Below, in pieces: positions 16,630 to 24,427 of a stretch of DNA of 64,000 nucleotides; within the stretch, counting starts at the first letter, position 1, and every line of letters starts with the position of its first letter. The stretch lies in the NCBI GenBank assembly GCA_945898015.1, contig CAMDGM010000005.1:58856-122855 (forward strand), given 5' to 3'. Origin of the DNA: PVC group bacterium. GTDB taxonomy: Bacteria; Verrucomicrobiota; Kiritimatiellia; CAIKKV01. Under the pieces are notes generated by a model that searched no databases, was not told the DNA's origin, and was given only the letters and a program-made list of their open reading frames with translations. The translations under genes and the position numbers were made by a program.

Positions 16630-17850
16630 ATGACAGACTACCTTCCCCGCGAAATCACGGTGCGCCTGGAGCGGGCCTTGCGGCAATTGCCGGTGGTCGT
16701 GCTCTCCGGGCTTCGCCAAACCGGAAAAAGCACACTGCTCCAGAAAGAAGCGGGGCTTGCCCGCGGCCACGCCTACCGGACGCTCGATGACTTCGCCACG
16801 CTGGCGGCAGCGCAAGCAAATCCCGAATCTTTGCTGGAAGGACCCGCCATCCTTGACGAAGTACAGCGTTGTCCGGAACTGCTTGTGGCGCTGAAGCGGA
16901 ACGTGGACGAACAGCGCCGCCCAGGCCGGTTCATCCTTTCGGGGTCTGCCAACCTTGCACTCCTCGGCCACGTGACCGAAACGCTGGCGGGACGCGCCGG
17001 CTATTTTACGCTGCACCCGATGACGCGGCGGGAACAACGAGGAACAACAGCCCACGAACCTTTCCTCGTGAAGTTTCTCCGCAACCCGCTCCTACCGTCG
17101 GGCAAAACGGACCCGGTGTCGGAGAATGAGGTGTTGCGGGGCGGGCTGCCTCCCGCGTGCCTCGACCCGGCGGAAGGCGTGGCCGAATGGTTCCGTGGCT
17201 ACGTGCAGACGTATGTCGAACGGGACGTGCGGCAACTGTCCCAGATCACCGATCTGGTCGCTTTTCGCACCCTGGCGCAACTGGCTTCCCTGCGAACCGG
17301 CCAAGTGCTGGTGATCAGCACGCTGGCTCGCGATGCAAAGCTCAACGCCGTGACGGCGGGGCGCTATCTGGATTTGCTGGAAGCGTCTTTCCTGATCCGC
17401 AGGCTGCCGCCGTTTCTAAAGAACCGCAGTTCGCGTTTGGTGAAATCGCCCAAATTATACTTTACTGACAGCGGTTTGGCGGCGCACATGGCGGGCATCG
17501 ACACCCTCGAACCGGGCCGCGACGATTTGTTGCGAGGCTCCCTATTCGAGACGTATGTGGCGCAAAATGTCGCTGCCCTGCTAGAAGCCCACGTGCCGGA
17601 GGCGCAGATGGGTTACTGGCACGAGCAAGGACGGCACGAAGTGGATTTCGTGATCGAGGCCGGCCGCAAGGTGATCGCCATCGAGGTCAAATCAGCAACT
17701 CGCTGGAACGATAACGATTGGTCCGGTTTGCGGGCCTTTCTGGAACGGACTCCCGACTGCGTAGCCGCCGTGCTGGCCTACAACGGAAAAGACGCCATAA
17801 AATTGGACGAGCGGCTGTTCGCCATCCCGCTGGGTCAATTGCTGGCGTAG
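16630..17850 (+). CDS. AAA ATPase with DUF4143 domain
   Basis: 406 residues. The N-terminal AAA_14 domain has Walker A GLRQTGKST and a Walker B in AILDEVQRCP, followed by an SGSANL sensor stretch. The C-terminal part (about 200-406) is the nuclease-like DUF4143 domain with YWHEQGRHEVDFVIEAG and IAIEVKSA, which carry the E-D-E-K residues of a PD-(D/E)XK fold. An alternative start 54 bases upstream would overlap the promoter. Such proteins are common, often single-gene and often linked to mobile DNA; their function is not settled. Confidence 0.88.
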   Translation: MTDYLPREITVRLERALRQLPVVVLSGLRQTGKSTLLQKEAGLARGHAYRTLDDFATLAAAQANPESLLEGPAILDEVQRCPELLVALKRNVDEQRRPGRFILSGSANLALLGHVTETLAGRAGYFTLHPMTRREQRGTTAHEPFLVKFLRNPLLPSGKTDPVSENEVLRGGLPPACLDPAEGVAEWFRGYVQTYVERDVRQLSQITDLVAFRTLAQLASLRTGQVLVISTLARDAKLNAVTAGRYLDLLEASFLIRRLPPFLKNRSSRLVKSPKLYFTDSGLAAHMAGIDTLEPGRDDLLRGSLFETYVAQNVAALLEAHVPEAQMGYWHEQGRHEVDFVIEAGRKVIAIEVKSATRWNDNDWSGLRAFLERTPDCVAAVLAYNGKDAIKLDERLFAIPLGQLLA

Positions 17851-17896
17851 GAGCAAAAGGAAAAGCCCTGATTTTCTTCCGCTTCCCGCCGCTCCG

Positions 17897-17970
17897 TCAA
17901 CCGCTGGAATCTACCCGTCTTTGCCCCTTATAAATACGCTATTTGTTACCGAGAGGACCCTTTGCGCATA
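17897..17970 (+). repeat. Short repeat, copy 1 of 2
   Basis: It matches 61674-61751 over about 75 bases, sharing CAACCGC-GGAATC-ACC-GTCTT and further on the CCTTTGC-CA block. Both copies lie in gaps without genes. Confidence 0.6.
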
Positions 17971-18373
17971 AGGTCGAAAATGTAATTTACGATCTTTGCG
18001 CGTAAACCCACCACATATATTTACTTCCGGGCCAATTGTTTCACAGCTTCGTAGCGCCCGCCCTACAAAAGACACAGCGTCCCGCAGGTTGGCCTGTGGA
18101 AACCGCTCATCCGAAAAAACCCTCAATCCAGCCGGCTGGATTTGGTTGTATCTCATTGCGTGGCAATTTGTTATATCGAAATATTTTCCGGCCACTTTTC
18201 GAGTACTAGGTGTGAGTCCCGAGGTGTCAGACCTAATAATTCCGATGGCAACACCCGTCTCTTCTCCCGAATGCGGACGTTCAAGGCGCCTCGTCCATCC
18301 AAACCACCGCCCTCGGAAGGTCAGCTTGCCTTCTTCTTTGCAACTGGCGAACTCGGGCTAAGGCCTCTAATCG

Positions 18374-18500
18374 GGCTTTTGATGGAAACCGCCTCGCGCG
18401 CCGCCCCTTTGAGCGACAGCGAAAGGGGCGCGCGATGGCTTGGTCGTTGCGGCGTTTCGATCAGCGGAAGCGGAAGAGGGCCGCCGTTTCCCGCGTTGCT
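18374..18500 (+). repeat. Structured interspersed repeat, copy A (truncated)
   Basis: It starts with GGGCTTTT, then a GC hairpin at 18394-18435 (CGCGCGCC-CCCCTTT paired with AAAGGGGCGCGCG) and the family motif GCGGCGTTTCGATCAG. The right half seen in other copies is missing or too diverged. Confidence 0.65.
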
Positions 18501-18598
18501 GGCGTCACGTCCGGCCTTCAAAATAACCGTCAAAGGTAAAGACCATGGGGCTGCTTCTGTATGCCTGAGCGTTTTTACTTTCACACCATCCCACGGAA

Positions 18599-19663
18599 TT
18601 AATCCACCCCAGTCACATCCACCACAAAGATATCGGGCTGGCAATAAAACCGCATGGGCGGCGTGGCGGCGCCCACTCCGCTGCTGACAAACAGATGCGT
18701 CTTGCCGATCACAAAATGGCCGTGATCGAACAGCCGCCCGTACCGGGACGGCACGATCACCGCGCCCAGCCCCGGCACCCGCGCCTGGCCGGCGTGGTTG
18801 TGGCCCGAGAAAACAGCATCCACCCCTTTCCGGGAAAGCTCGAAAATCCCATCGGGCGTGTGGCATAACGCCAGCTTGAGCCCGGGCGCCTCCGGAACCG
18901 GCGGGATGTAGATTTTGGCATAGCCGGCGTAATCGCAGCCGATCACATGAATCGGCTGCCCCTCCAATAAAAGCGTCTCGCTTCGCTGCATCAGCATCCG
19001 GATGCCGGCCCGCTCCACCACGGTCTGGATCCGGGCCGGATCAGACCAGTGATCGTGATTCCCGAGCACCGCGAAATCACCCCGCTTGGCCACCGGCCGC
19101 AGAATCCGCTCCAGGATCGGAATCGACTCGGCGCGGGTAACGTAATCCCCGGTGAAGAAAGCAAAATCTGCCTCGAACGTCGCGGCCCGATCCAGAACCC
19201 GCCGGTAATACCCCTCATCAAAGGCGGGATGGACATGAAAATCACTCAGGTGCACCAGGCGGAACGGGGGCCCCTTCCAGTCGGGAAACGCGACCGTGTA
19301 CCGGTGGCAGACCAGGTCCGTGGTCGTGACCGGTTTCAGGAACGGGACGTCGTGAAACACCGTATCCACGGGCGGCGACCCGGCCCAGGCGCGGCGGCGG
19401 AAAAGCCGCTGGCATTCGCCCGCCAGGATTCCCGCCAGAATCGCCAGCGGCAACCCGATCCGCCACAACGGCGGAAGCACCAGGGCCAGAAAAAACCCGC
19501 CGCCAGTCAGCGTCAGCAACGACACCACCAACACGGGCATCTTGAACCGGCTGTCCCGGATCACCAGGAACCGCTGATTGACCAGCACCAGGAAAACCAA
19601 TCCCCCGACAAACGCCGAGCCCAGCGCCATCCCCAAGAGCGAAGGTTGGAACCCCAGAATCAT
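18599..19663 (-). CDS. Membrane-anchored metallophosphoesterase
   Basis: 354 residues. Three hydrophobic segments within residues 8-85 anchor the protein; the phosphoesterase domain starts near 110. Metal-site motifs are in order: SDFHVHP, GDYV, GNHDHW, and GHNHAGQ. CHTPDG takes the place of the usual H-x-P-D segment. This is the layout of YkuE/YaeI-type enzymes that act at the membrane. Its start overlaps the alpha/beta hydrolase stop, and it is the last gene of a three-gene leftward operon. Confidence 0.88.
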   Translation of the reverse strand: MILGFQPSLLGMALGSAFVGGLVFLVLVNQRFLVIRDSRFKMPVLVVSLLTLTGGGFFLALVLPPLWRIGLPLAILAGILAGECQRLFRRRAWAGSPPVDTVFHDVPFLKPVTTTDLVCHRYTVAFPDWKGPPFRLVHLSDFHVHPAFDEGYYRRVLDRAATFEADFAFFTGDYVTRAESIPILERILRPVAKRGDFAVLGNHDHWSDPARIQTVVERAGIRMLMQRSETLLLEGQPIHVIGCDYAGYAKIYIPPVPEAPGLKLALCHTPDGIFELSRKGVDAVFSGHNHAGQARVPGLGAVIVPSRYGRLFDHGHFVIGKTHLFVSSGVGAATPPMRFYCQPDIFVVDVTGVD

Positions 19664-20544
19664 CGCCCCGCCTTTCCGGGCAAGCGAACCGGCTTCAAAA
19701 AGGCCGTCACGGCATCCGCCGTCTCACGTTCATGCCCGTGAAATCCGTGATCCGCGCCCCGGATCGCTTTAAACACAAAATGCCGGGAGGCGGTGGCCGC
19801 CTTGAGCCGCGCCTCCATGCCGGCCAGGGGCAGGCAGGCGTATTCCTCTCGCGTGCCGAAAAGCACCAGCATGGGCAGCGTCAATCGTGAAAACACACGC
19901 AACCCGCCGTCATACTGAAAAATCCGGGCTTCCAACGAGTCGGGGTCCGCAATGCTCAGGAATCGCCGCGCGGAAAATCCCACGCAAAAACCAGGCACAC
20001 CACCCCCGGCCGGCAAAGGATCCCCGCCATGCCCCGCCTTGACCCGGCGGCGGGCCCACGTCGTGAGCCGCCTCAGACCACTCTCCCCCAGGTCACGGCG
20101 CAGAATGGCATGATCGTCACCCGGGGCCAGATGAACCAGGGCCTCCACCGCCGGATCCGCCCGACGGGCCTGATAATAGGCGATTTTCTGGCAGCCCGTG
20201 CTATGGCCCGCCAGGACAAAGCGCTGATATCCCGCCCGCCGCCCAAAGGCCAGCGCCGCATCCAAGTCGGCCAGACAATCCGAGAAGCGTTCCGTCCGCA
20301 CACCCTCCCCGGCGCCGGCATTATTGAAGCTCAATACATCACAATCGGCGGAAGCGGCGCGCCCCATAAGCGTTTTCTTGAGAACGGAGTGGTAAAAGTC
20401 GCCGCCCATCCCATGCACCAGCACAAACAGGCAGCCGCGCTGTTTGTCGTCATGCCGCCAGAAGCCGTCCAGCCGCCGTCCCCGCGAAGGAAAGGCAACC
20501 AGCGAGCCGGGCAACCGCCAGTTGAAAGGGGCCGGGCGAACCAT
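19660..20544 (-). CDS. Alpha/beta hydrolase
   Basis: 294 residues. The oxyanion HGMGG motif is followed by the nucleophile elbow GHSTG; an Asp in LFGTREEY or the following turn and the His in GADHGF complete the probable triad. The layout resembles DUF1749-like and serine hydrolase families. No signal peptide is evident. It starts 3 bases after the PurF-like gene stop. Confidence 0.82.
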   Translation of the reverse strand: MVRPAPFNWRLPGSLVAFPSRGRRLDGFWRHDDKQRGCLFVLVHGMGGDFYHSVLKKTLMGRAASADCDVLSFNNAGAGEGVRTERFSDCLADLDAALAFGRRAGYQRFVLAGHSTGCQKIAYYQARRADPAVEALVHLAPGDDHAILRRDLGESGLRRLTTWARRRVKAGHGGDPLPAGGGVPGFCVGFSARRFLSIADPDSLEARIFQYDGGLRVFSRLTLPMLVLFGTREEYACLPLAGMEARLKAATASRHFVFKAIRGADHGFHGHERETADAVTAFLKPVRLPGKAGR

Positions 20545-20547
20545 GGA

Positions 20548-21975
20548 TTACTCGCGCCCGCTCCAGCAGAACGTACAAAGCTTATCCGCCGGAAGCCCGA
20601 TCGCCGCGACCAGATCGTCCAACGTCTGATACTTGAGGGAGTCGAGCTTCATCTCCTTGCGGATATGATTGACCATCGCGCAATAGCGGCCCGATCCGGC
20701 GCAGGAGTATTCGTCCAGATGCGCATCCTGCCGGCCTTCGAGCTTCTCGACCGTTCGGCGCACGGCCAGCGCCTTCTCGGACTTGGACCGCGAGAAGTTG
20801 AGATATTTGCACTGGAACGCCAGCGGCGGACAGGCCGGCCGCATATGCACCTCCCGGGCGCCGGCGGAGCGAATCCGCTTGAGCGTGTCCCGCAGCTGGG
20901 TACCCCGGACAATGGAGTCCTCGCAAAATAGCAGGCGCTGGCCATCAATCAGCTCGCGCACGGGAATCAGCTTCATGCGGGCGATGAGGGCGCGTTTGGC
21001 CTGGTCCTGAGGCATGAAGCTGCGCGGCCAGGTGGGCGTGTACTTCACAAATGGGCGGCGATACGGGATGCCGCTTTCCTCGGCATAGCCGAGCGCATGC
21101 CCCACCCCGGAATCGGGAATGCCGCAGGCCACGTCACCGATGGGCTCGACCCCGTCGGCCCGATCCTGCCGGGCCAGCATGGCGCCGCAGCGGTTACGCG
21201 CCAGTTCAACGTTGATGCCCTCATACGTGGACGCGGGATACCCGTAATACACCCAGAGAAAGGCGCACATCCGCATTTTCTTTCCCGGCTTGACCAGCGT
21301 TTCCACGCCGGCGGGCGTGATCCGCACCACTTCGCCCGGCCCCAGGTCGCGCTCGACTTCAAAATCGAGATTGGGGAAGGCGCAGGTCTCCATGGTCACC
21401 GCCCAGGCCGGATTGCTTTTGTTGAGTCTCCGCCCCAGGATCACGGGCGTTCGGCCGAATTTATCACGGGCGGCAAAAATCTCCGTCGGCGTCAGGATGA
21501 GCAGCGAACAGGAACCCTCAATGAGATTCTGCGCATGGCGGATGCCGTTTTCGAACGTGTCCGCCTGGTTGATCAGGGTGGCCACCAGTTCGGTGGGGTT
21601 CGGCTCCCCCAGTGTCATGTTGCTGATATGCGCCGCATGCGTGTGGAACGCGCGGCGCATCAGGGCCTCCGCGTTGTTGATCTTGCCCACGGTCACGATC
21701 GCATAGGTGCCCAGGTGCGAGGTGATGACCAGGGGCTGGTCCTCGTAATCACTGATCACGCCAATGCCGAGGCGGCCTTCCAGCCGGTTGACGTCGTCCT
21801 CGAACTTGGACCGGAACTGGGCGTTGGAGATGTCGTGAATGAACCGTGTGAAGCCGGCGTCCGAAACCGTGGCCAGCCCCCCGCGCATGGTGCCCAGATG
21901 CGAATGATAATCCGTGCCGTAAAACAGGTCTTCCGCGCAGGCCTTCTTAGACGCGACGCCAAAAAATCCACCCAT
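20548..21975 (-). CDS. Amidophosphoribosyltransferase-like protein lacking the N-terminal Cys
   Basis: 475 residues with the two-domain plan of PurF: an N-terminal glutamine amidotransferase-like domain and a C-terminal phosphoribosyltransferase domain with a PRPP loop in FCEDSIVRGTQ. The N-terminus reads MGGFFGV, where PurF has MCG; the Cys nucleophile is replaced by Gly, so the glutaminase activity should be lost. The C-terminal tail has extra cysteines (CAGSGRYC, CTFCW). It may use ammonia or act in another pathway. It leads a leftward operon with an alpha/beta hydrolase and a phosphoesterase. This MGGFFG variant is, to my knowledge, a recurring family in PVC and anaerobic bacteria. Confidence 0.82.
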   Translation of the reverse strand: MGGFFGVASKKACAEDLFYGTDYHSHLGTMRGGLATVSDAGFTRFIHDISNAQFRSKFEDDVNRLEGRLGIGVISDYEDQPLVITSHLGTYAIVTVGKINNAEALMRRAFHTHAAHISNMTLGEPNPTELVATLINQADTFENGIRHAQNLIEGSCSLLILTPTEIFAARDKFGRTPVILGRRLNKSNPAWAVTMETCAFPNLDFEVERDLGPGEVVRITPAGVETLVKPGKKMRMCAFLWVYYGYPASTYEGINVELARNRCGAMLARQDRADGVEPIGDVACGIPDSGVGHALGYAEESGIPYRRPFVKYTPTWPRSFMPQDQAKRALIARMKLIPVRELIDGQRLLFCEDSIVRGTQLRDTLKRIRSAGAREVHMRPACPPLAFQCKYLNFSRSKSEKALAVRRTVEKLEGRQDAHLDEYSCAGSGRYCAMVNHIRKEMKLDSLKYQTLDDLVAAIGLPADKLCTFCWSGRE

Positions 21976-22016
21976 GACGAACCTCCCGAGTGCGAGATGA
22001 CTAAAACCGTGTCAGC

Positions 22017-22045
22017 ATCCTACCCCAACCGGACCGTCCGCTCAA
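22017..22045 (-). promoter_or_regulatory. Promoter of the PurF-like operon
   Basis: On the minus strand TTGAGC, a 17-base spacer and TAGGAT precede the start by about 40 bases. Confidence 0.5.
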
Positions 22046-22105
22046 GGCGGCAATCCGACTATTTTCAAATCGCCGGGCACTCCTGGAAAACCGGATCACA
22101 AAACC

Positions 22106-22133
22106 TTGCACGCCGGCCCGGATTCGTTACACT
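22106..22133 (+). promoter_or_regulatory. Promoter of the acyltransferase/Maf pair
   Basis: TTGCAC, a 16-base spacer and TACACT lie about 40 bases before the GTG start. It faces away from the PurF-like promoter. Confidence 0.5.
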
Positions 22134-22172
22134 CTCCCCCATCATGAATCATCCCTGAACGATGGAGCTTCC

Positions 22173-23108
22173 GTGTCCCTCCTGCTGACCCTCCGCTACC
22201 GCCTGGAATACGCCGCCGTCCGCCTCGGATTAGGGCTCGTGGACCTCATCCCCCTTCGATGCTGCCCGGGCCTGGCGGCGGTCCTCGGCGACCTGGCTTA
22301 TGCCTTCGATATCCGCCGCCGGCGGATCGCCATCGGCAATATTCTGGGCGCGCACGTGGCCGAAAACCCCGCCCAGGCCAAGCCGATCGCCCGGGCCGCC
22401 TTCCGCCACTTCGTCCTCCTGATGATCGAATCCCTCAAAGCCCAGAAGGTCCTGACCCCCGCCACGCTATCCAACCACATGGTCCTGCATGTCCCTCCGG
22501 AAACCCAGGCGCTGATCGACGACCGGACCGCCGGCGCCCTGACGGCGGTCGGCCATTTCGGAAACTGGGAAGTCATGGCCCACATCCTGAGCTTCAAAAA
22601 ACCGGTGGTGGCCATTGCGCAACCGATGAAGAACCCGTTTGTGAACCGGTTAATGGCGCGCCGGGCGCCCGACGCCCGATTCAAAACCATCCCCAAGCAC
22701 GAAAAAGGCCTGATGCGGCTTATCAACCCGCTGAAACAAGGATGCACGCTGGCCATCATGATCGATCAACACGCCATGAAAAAGCCCATGGTCGTGGATT
22801 TCCTGGGCCGGCCGGCCTGCTCGCACCAAAGCATTGCCCGGTTGCACTTGATCACGGGTGTCCCCATCGTCTACGCCGCCTGCCGCCGCACCGGCCTGCT
22901 GCAGTTCGACATCCGGCTGTCAAAACCCTATTTCTTCCCCTCCAGCGGGGACCGGGACCGGGATGTCCACACCATTCTCAAAGCCCTCAACGAGGAACTG
23001 GAAACGGACATCCGGCAGACGCCGGAACAGTATTTATGGGGGCATCGGCGATGGCGCCCGCCCAATCCGGCCGAGCTTTCCAAACGCGGAGCACCCGGAT
23101 CGCCATGA
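22173..23108 (+). CDS. LpxL-like lipid A/lysophospholipid acyltransferase
   Basis: 311 residues with a GTG start and GGAG upstream. The catalytic HxxxxE motif is present as GHFGNWE, followed by a KPVVAIAQPMKNP stretch and the MIDQHAMKK block typical of the HtrB/LpxL family. A hydrophobic N-terminal segment anchors it at the inner membrane. This implies an outer membrane with lipid A or a similar acylated lipid. Its stop overlaps the Maf start. Confidence 0.87.
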   Translation: MSLLLTLRYRLEYAAVRLGLGLVDLIPLRCCPGLAAVLGDLAYAFDIRRRRIAIGNILGAHVAENPAQAKPIARAAFRHFVLLMIESLKAQKVLTPATLSNHMVLHVPPETQALIDDRTAGALTAVGHFGNWEVMAHILSFKKPVVAIAQPMKNPFVNRLMARRAPDARFKTIPKHEKGLMRLINPLKQGCTLAIMIDQHAMKKPMVVDFLGRPACSHQSIARLHLITGVPIVYAACRRTGLLQFDIRLSKPYFFPSSGDRDRDVHTILKALNEELETDIRQTPEQYLWGHRRWRPPNPAELSKRGAPGSP

Positions 23109-23698
23109 CGCCTCGTCCCTACCCGCTGGTTCTGGCCTCCGCCTCGCAAGGCCGGGCAGAACTGCTTCGTGCCGCGGGGTTCTCGTTTTCACAGGAGCCG
23201 GCCGGCATCCCCGAACCGGACCCGGCGCCGGGCGCCGATCCGACCGAACACGCCCGCGCTCTGGCGCGGCTCAAGGCCGAAGCCTCCGTAGCCCGCCACC
23301 CCGGCTGCCTGGTGCTCGCCGCCGACACGGTGGTGGCCTGCGACGGGCGGATCCTCGGCAAACCGCGGGACGAGGAGGACGCCATCGCCATGCTCGCGTT
23401 CCTCGGCGGCCGGCCCCACACGATTGTCTCCGCGCTTTGCCTGGGGCTCCTGCAACCCTGCGGACGCCCGCGCTTTGAAAGCGGCGAAGAGGTCGCCCGC
23501 GTCACGTTACGGGCCTGGCCGGCGGACCGCCTGCGCGCCCATGTGGAACAGGTCAAGCCCCTCTTTTGCGCCGGCGCCTACGCCCTGCAGGATGGCGGCG
23601 CCTCCATCATCGCCCGGATTGACGGCGATCCCGCCACCGTGATCGGCCTTTCTCTCAACCTGCTCGACACCTTGCTGGCCCGATTTCCCGACTGTTGA
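23105..23698 (+). CDS. maf: Maf-like nucleotide pyrophosphatase
   Basis: 197 residues. Family motifs are in order: LASASQGRAELL, AADTVV, LGKPRDEEDA and the C-terminal YALQDGG...GDPATVIGL. It probably hydrolyses dTTP/UTP or modified nucleotides as a house-cleaning enzyme. It starts within the stop of the acyltransferase gene (ATGA), so the two are coupled. A longer frame running back through the acyltransferase gene is a shadow. Confidence 0.92.
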   Translation: MTPRPYPLVLASASQGRAELLRAAGFSFSQEPAGIPEPDPAPGADPTEHARALARLKAEASVARHPGCLVLAADTVVACDGRILGKPRDEEDAIAMLAFLGGRPHTIVSALCLGLLQPCGRPRFESGEEVARVTLRAWPADRLRAHVEQVKPLFCAGAYALQDGGASIIARIDGDPATVIGLSLNLLDTLLARFPDC

Positions 23699-23731
23699 AT
23701 CGTGACAGGACTGATGGTTGCCCGTGTGGGC
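23697..23731 (+). repeat. 35-bp repeat, copy 1 of 2
   Basis: It matches 36848-36882 at 32 of 35 bases, ending in TGGTTGCCCGTGTGGGC. This copy begins inside the maf stop codon and leads into structured repeat copy C. Confidence 0.7.
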
Positions 23732-23732
23732 G

Positions 23733-23965
23733 TGCCCGCTGTGGCGGGTTGCGCCGTTTCGGCCACGTCCTGACAGGCGCTTTGCCGCGCTGAGGGGCTC
23801 CGGCTGGATGAGCCGGGACCATCATTCCACGTCTCATCGCCGTCGCCCCTCATCATCGGCAAATCGCCTCGTCATGCCGTGGCTAGTCGAAACGGCGCAA
23901 CCCCGTAGCCATCGCGCGCCCTGTTCGCTGTCGCTCACGTCGGGCGGCGCGCGAGCGGGTTCCCG
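23733..23965 (-). repeat. Structured interspersed repeat, copy C (inverted)
   Basis: On the minus strand it reads the family layout: GC hairpin (23911-23955), GCGATGGCTAC, GCCGTTTCGAC, then GACGTGG, CCAGCCGGAGCCCCTCAGCG and the closing CCGAAACGGCGCAAC. It is very close to copy D and lies head-to-head with copy B. Confidence 0.8.
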
Positions 23966-24025
23966 CTGGGTGCCCTATGCTATTGTTTCCCAGGTCAAGA
24001 AAGACGTTTAGGCCGGTCTTCAAAA

Positions 24026-24250
24026 TGGGCTTTGGTCGGAAGCCATCTCGCGCGCCGCCCGAGGCCGCGACAGCGGACGGGCGCGCGATGGCTCTCGGGT
24101 GCGGCGTTTCGATCAGGCGGACCACGACGAGGTGATTTTGCGAGGATAAGGGCTGAAGGCGATGGGACGTGGCCTAAAGGCCCGGCCCATCCAGCCTGAA
24201 GCCCTTAGCGCGCAAAAGCACCCGACGGGGAACGCCCGAAACGCCACACC
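24026..24250 (+). repeat. Structured interspersed repeat, copy B
   Basis: It has all family blocks: GGGCTTT, CGCGCGCCGCCC paired with GGGCGCGCG, GCGGCGTTTCGATCAG, GACGAGGTGATTTTG, GACGTGG, CCAGCCTGAAGCCC and the closing CGAAACGCC. Confidence 0.8.
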
Positions 24251-24339
24251 CAGCCCAGCCTTCACACCCCACTCCCTCATCCACGGTATTCCCTTTGAAA
24301 GGCGCTCCTCAGGTAAGGATCAGGTGCCCGTCCCGCCTA

Positions 24340-24367
24340 TTGACATCAAGCCCGGTTCGGCTAGACT
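24340..24367 (+). promoter_or_regulatory. Promoter of the histidine kinase gene
   Basis: TTGACA, a 16-base spacer and TAGACT lie about 60 bases before the ATG. Confidence 0.6.
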
Positions 24368-24427
24368 GAAACGGAAATCCACTCTCGCTTCGAATCCTGC
24401 CCGGAACATCCGCAACCAAGGCCCGGC

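Larger units (their letters stand above)
17851..18598. other. Intergenic region with repeats, no gene seen
   Basis: This 750-base gap between convergent genes holds a copy of a short repeat (17897-17970), a perfect 18-bp palindrome AATCCAGCCGGCTGGATT at 18125-18142, and a truncated copy of the structured interspersed repeat at its right end. I see no convincing coding frame. Confidence 0.6.

Noticed and set aside
22259..23104. Long frame upstream of maf
   Set aside because: It is a shadow of the acyltransferase gene; the Maf motifs begin after 23105.
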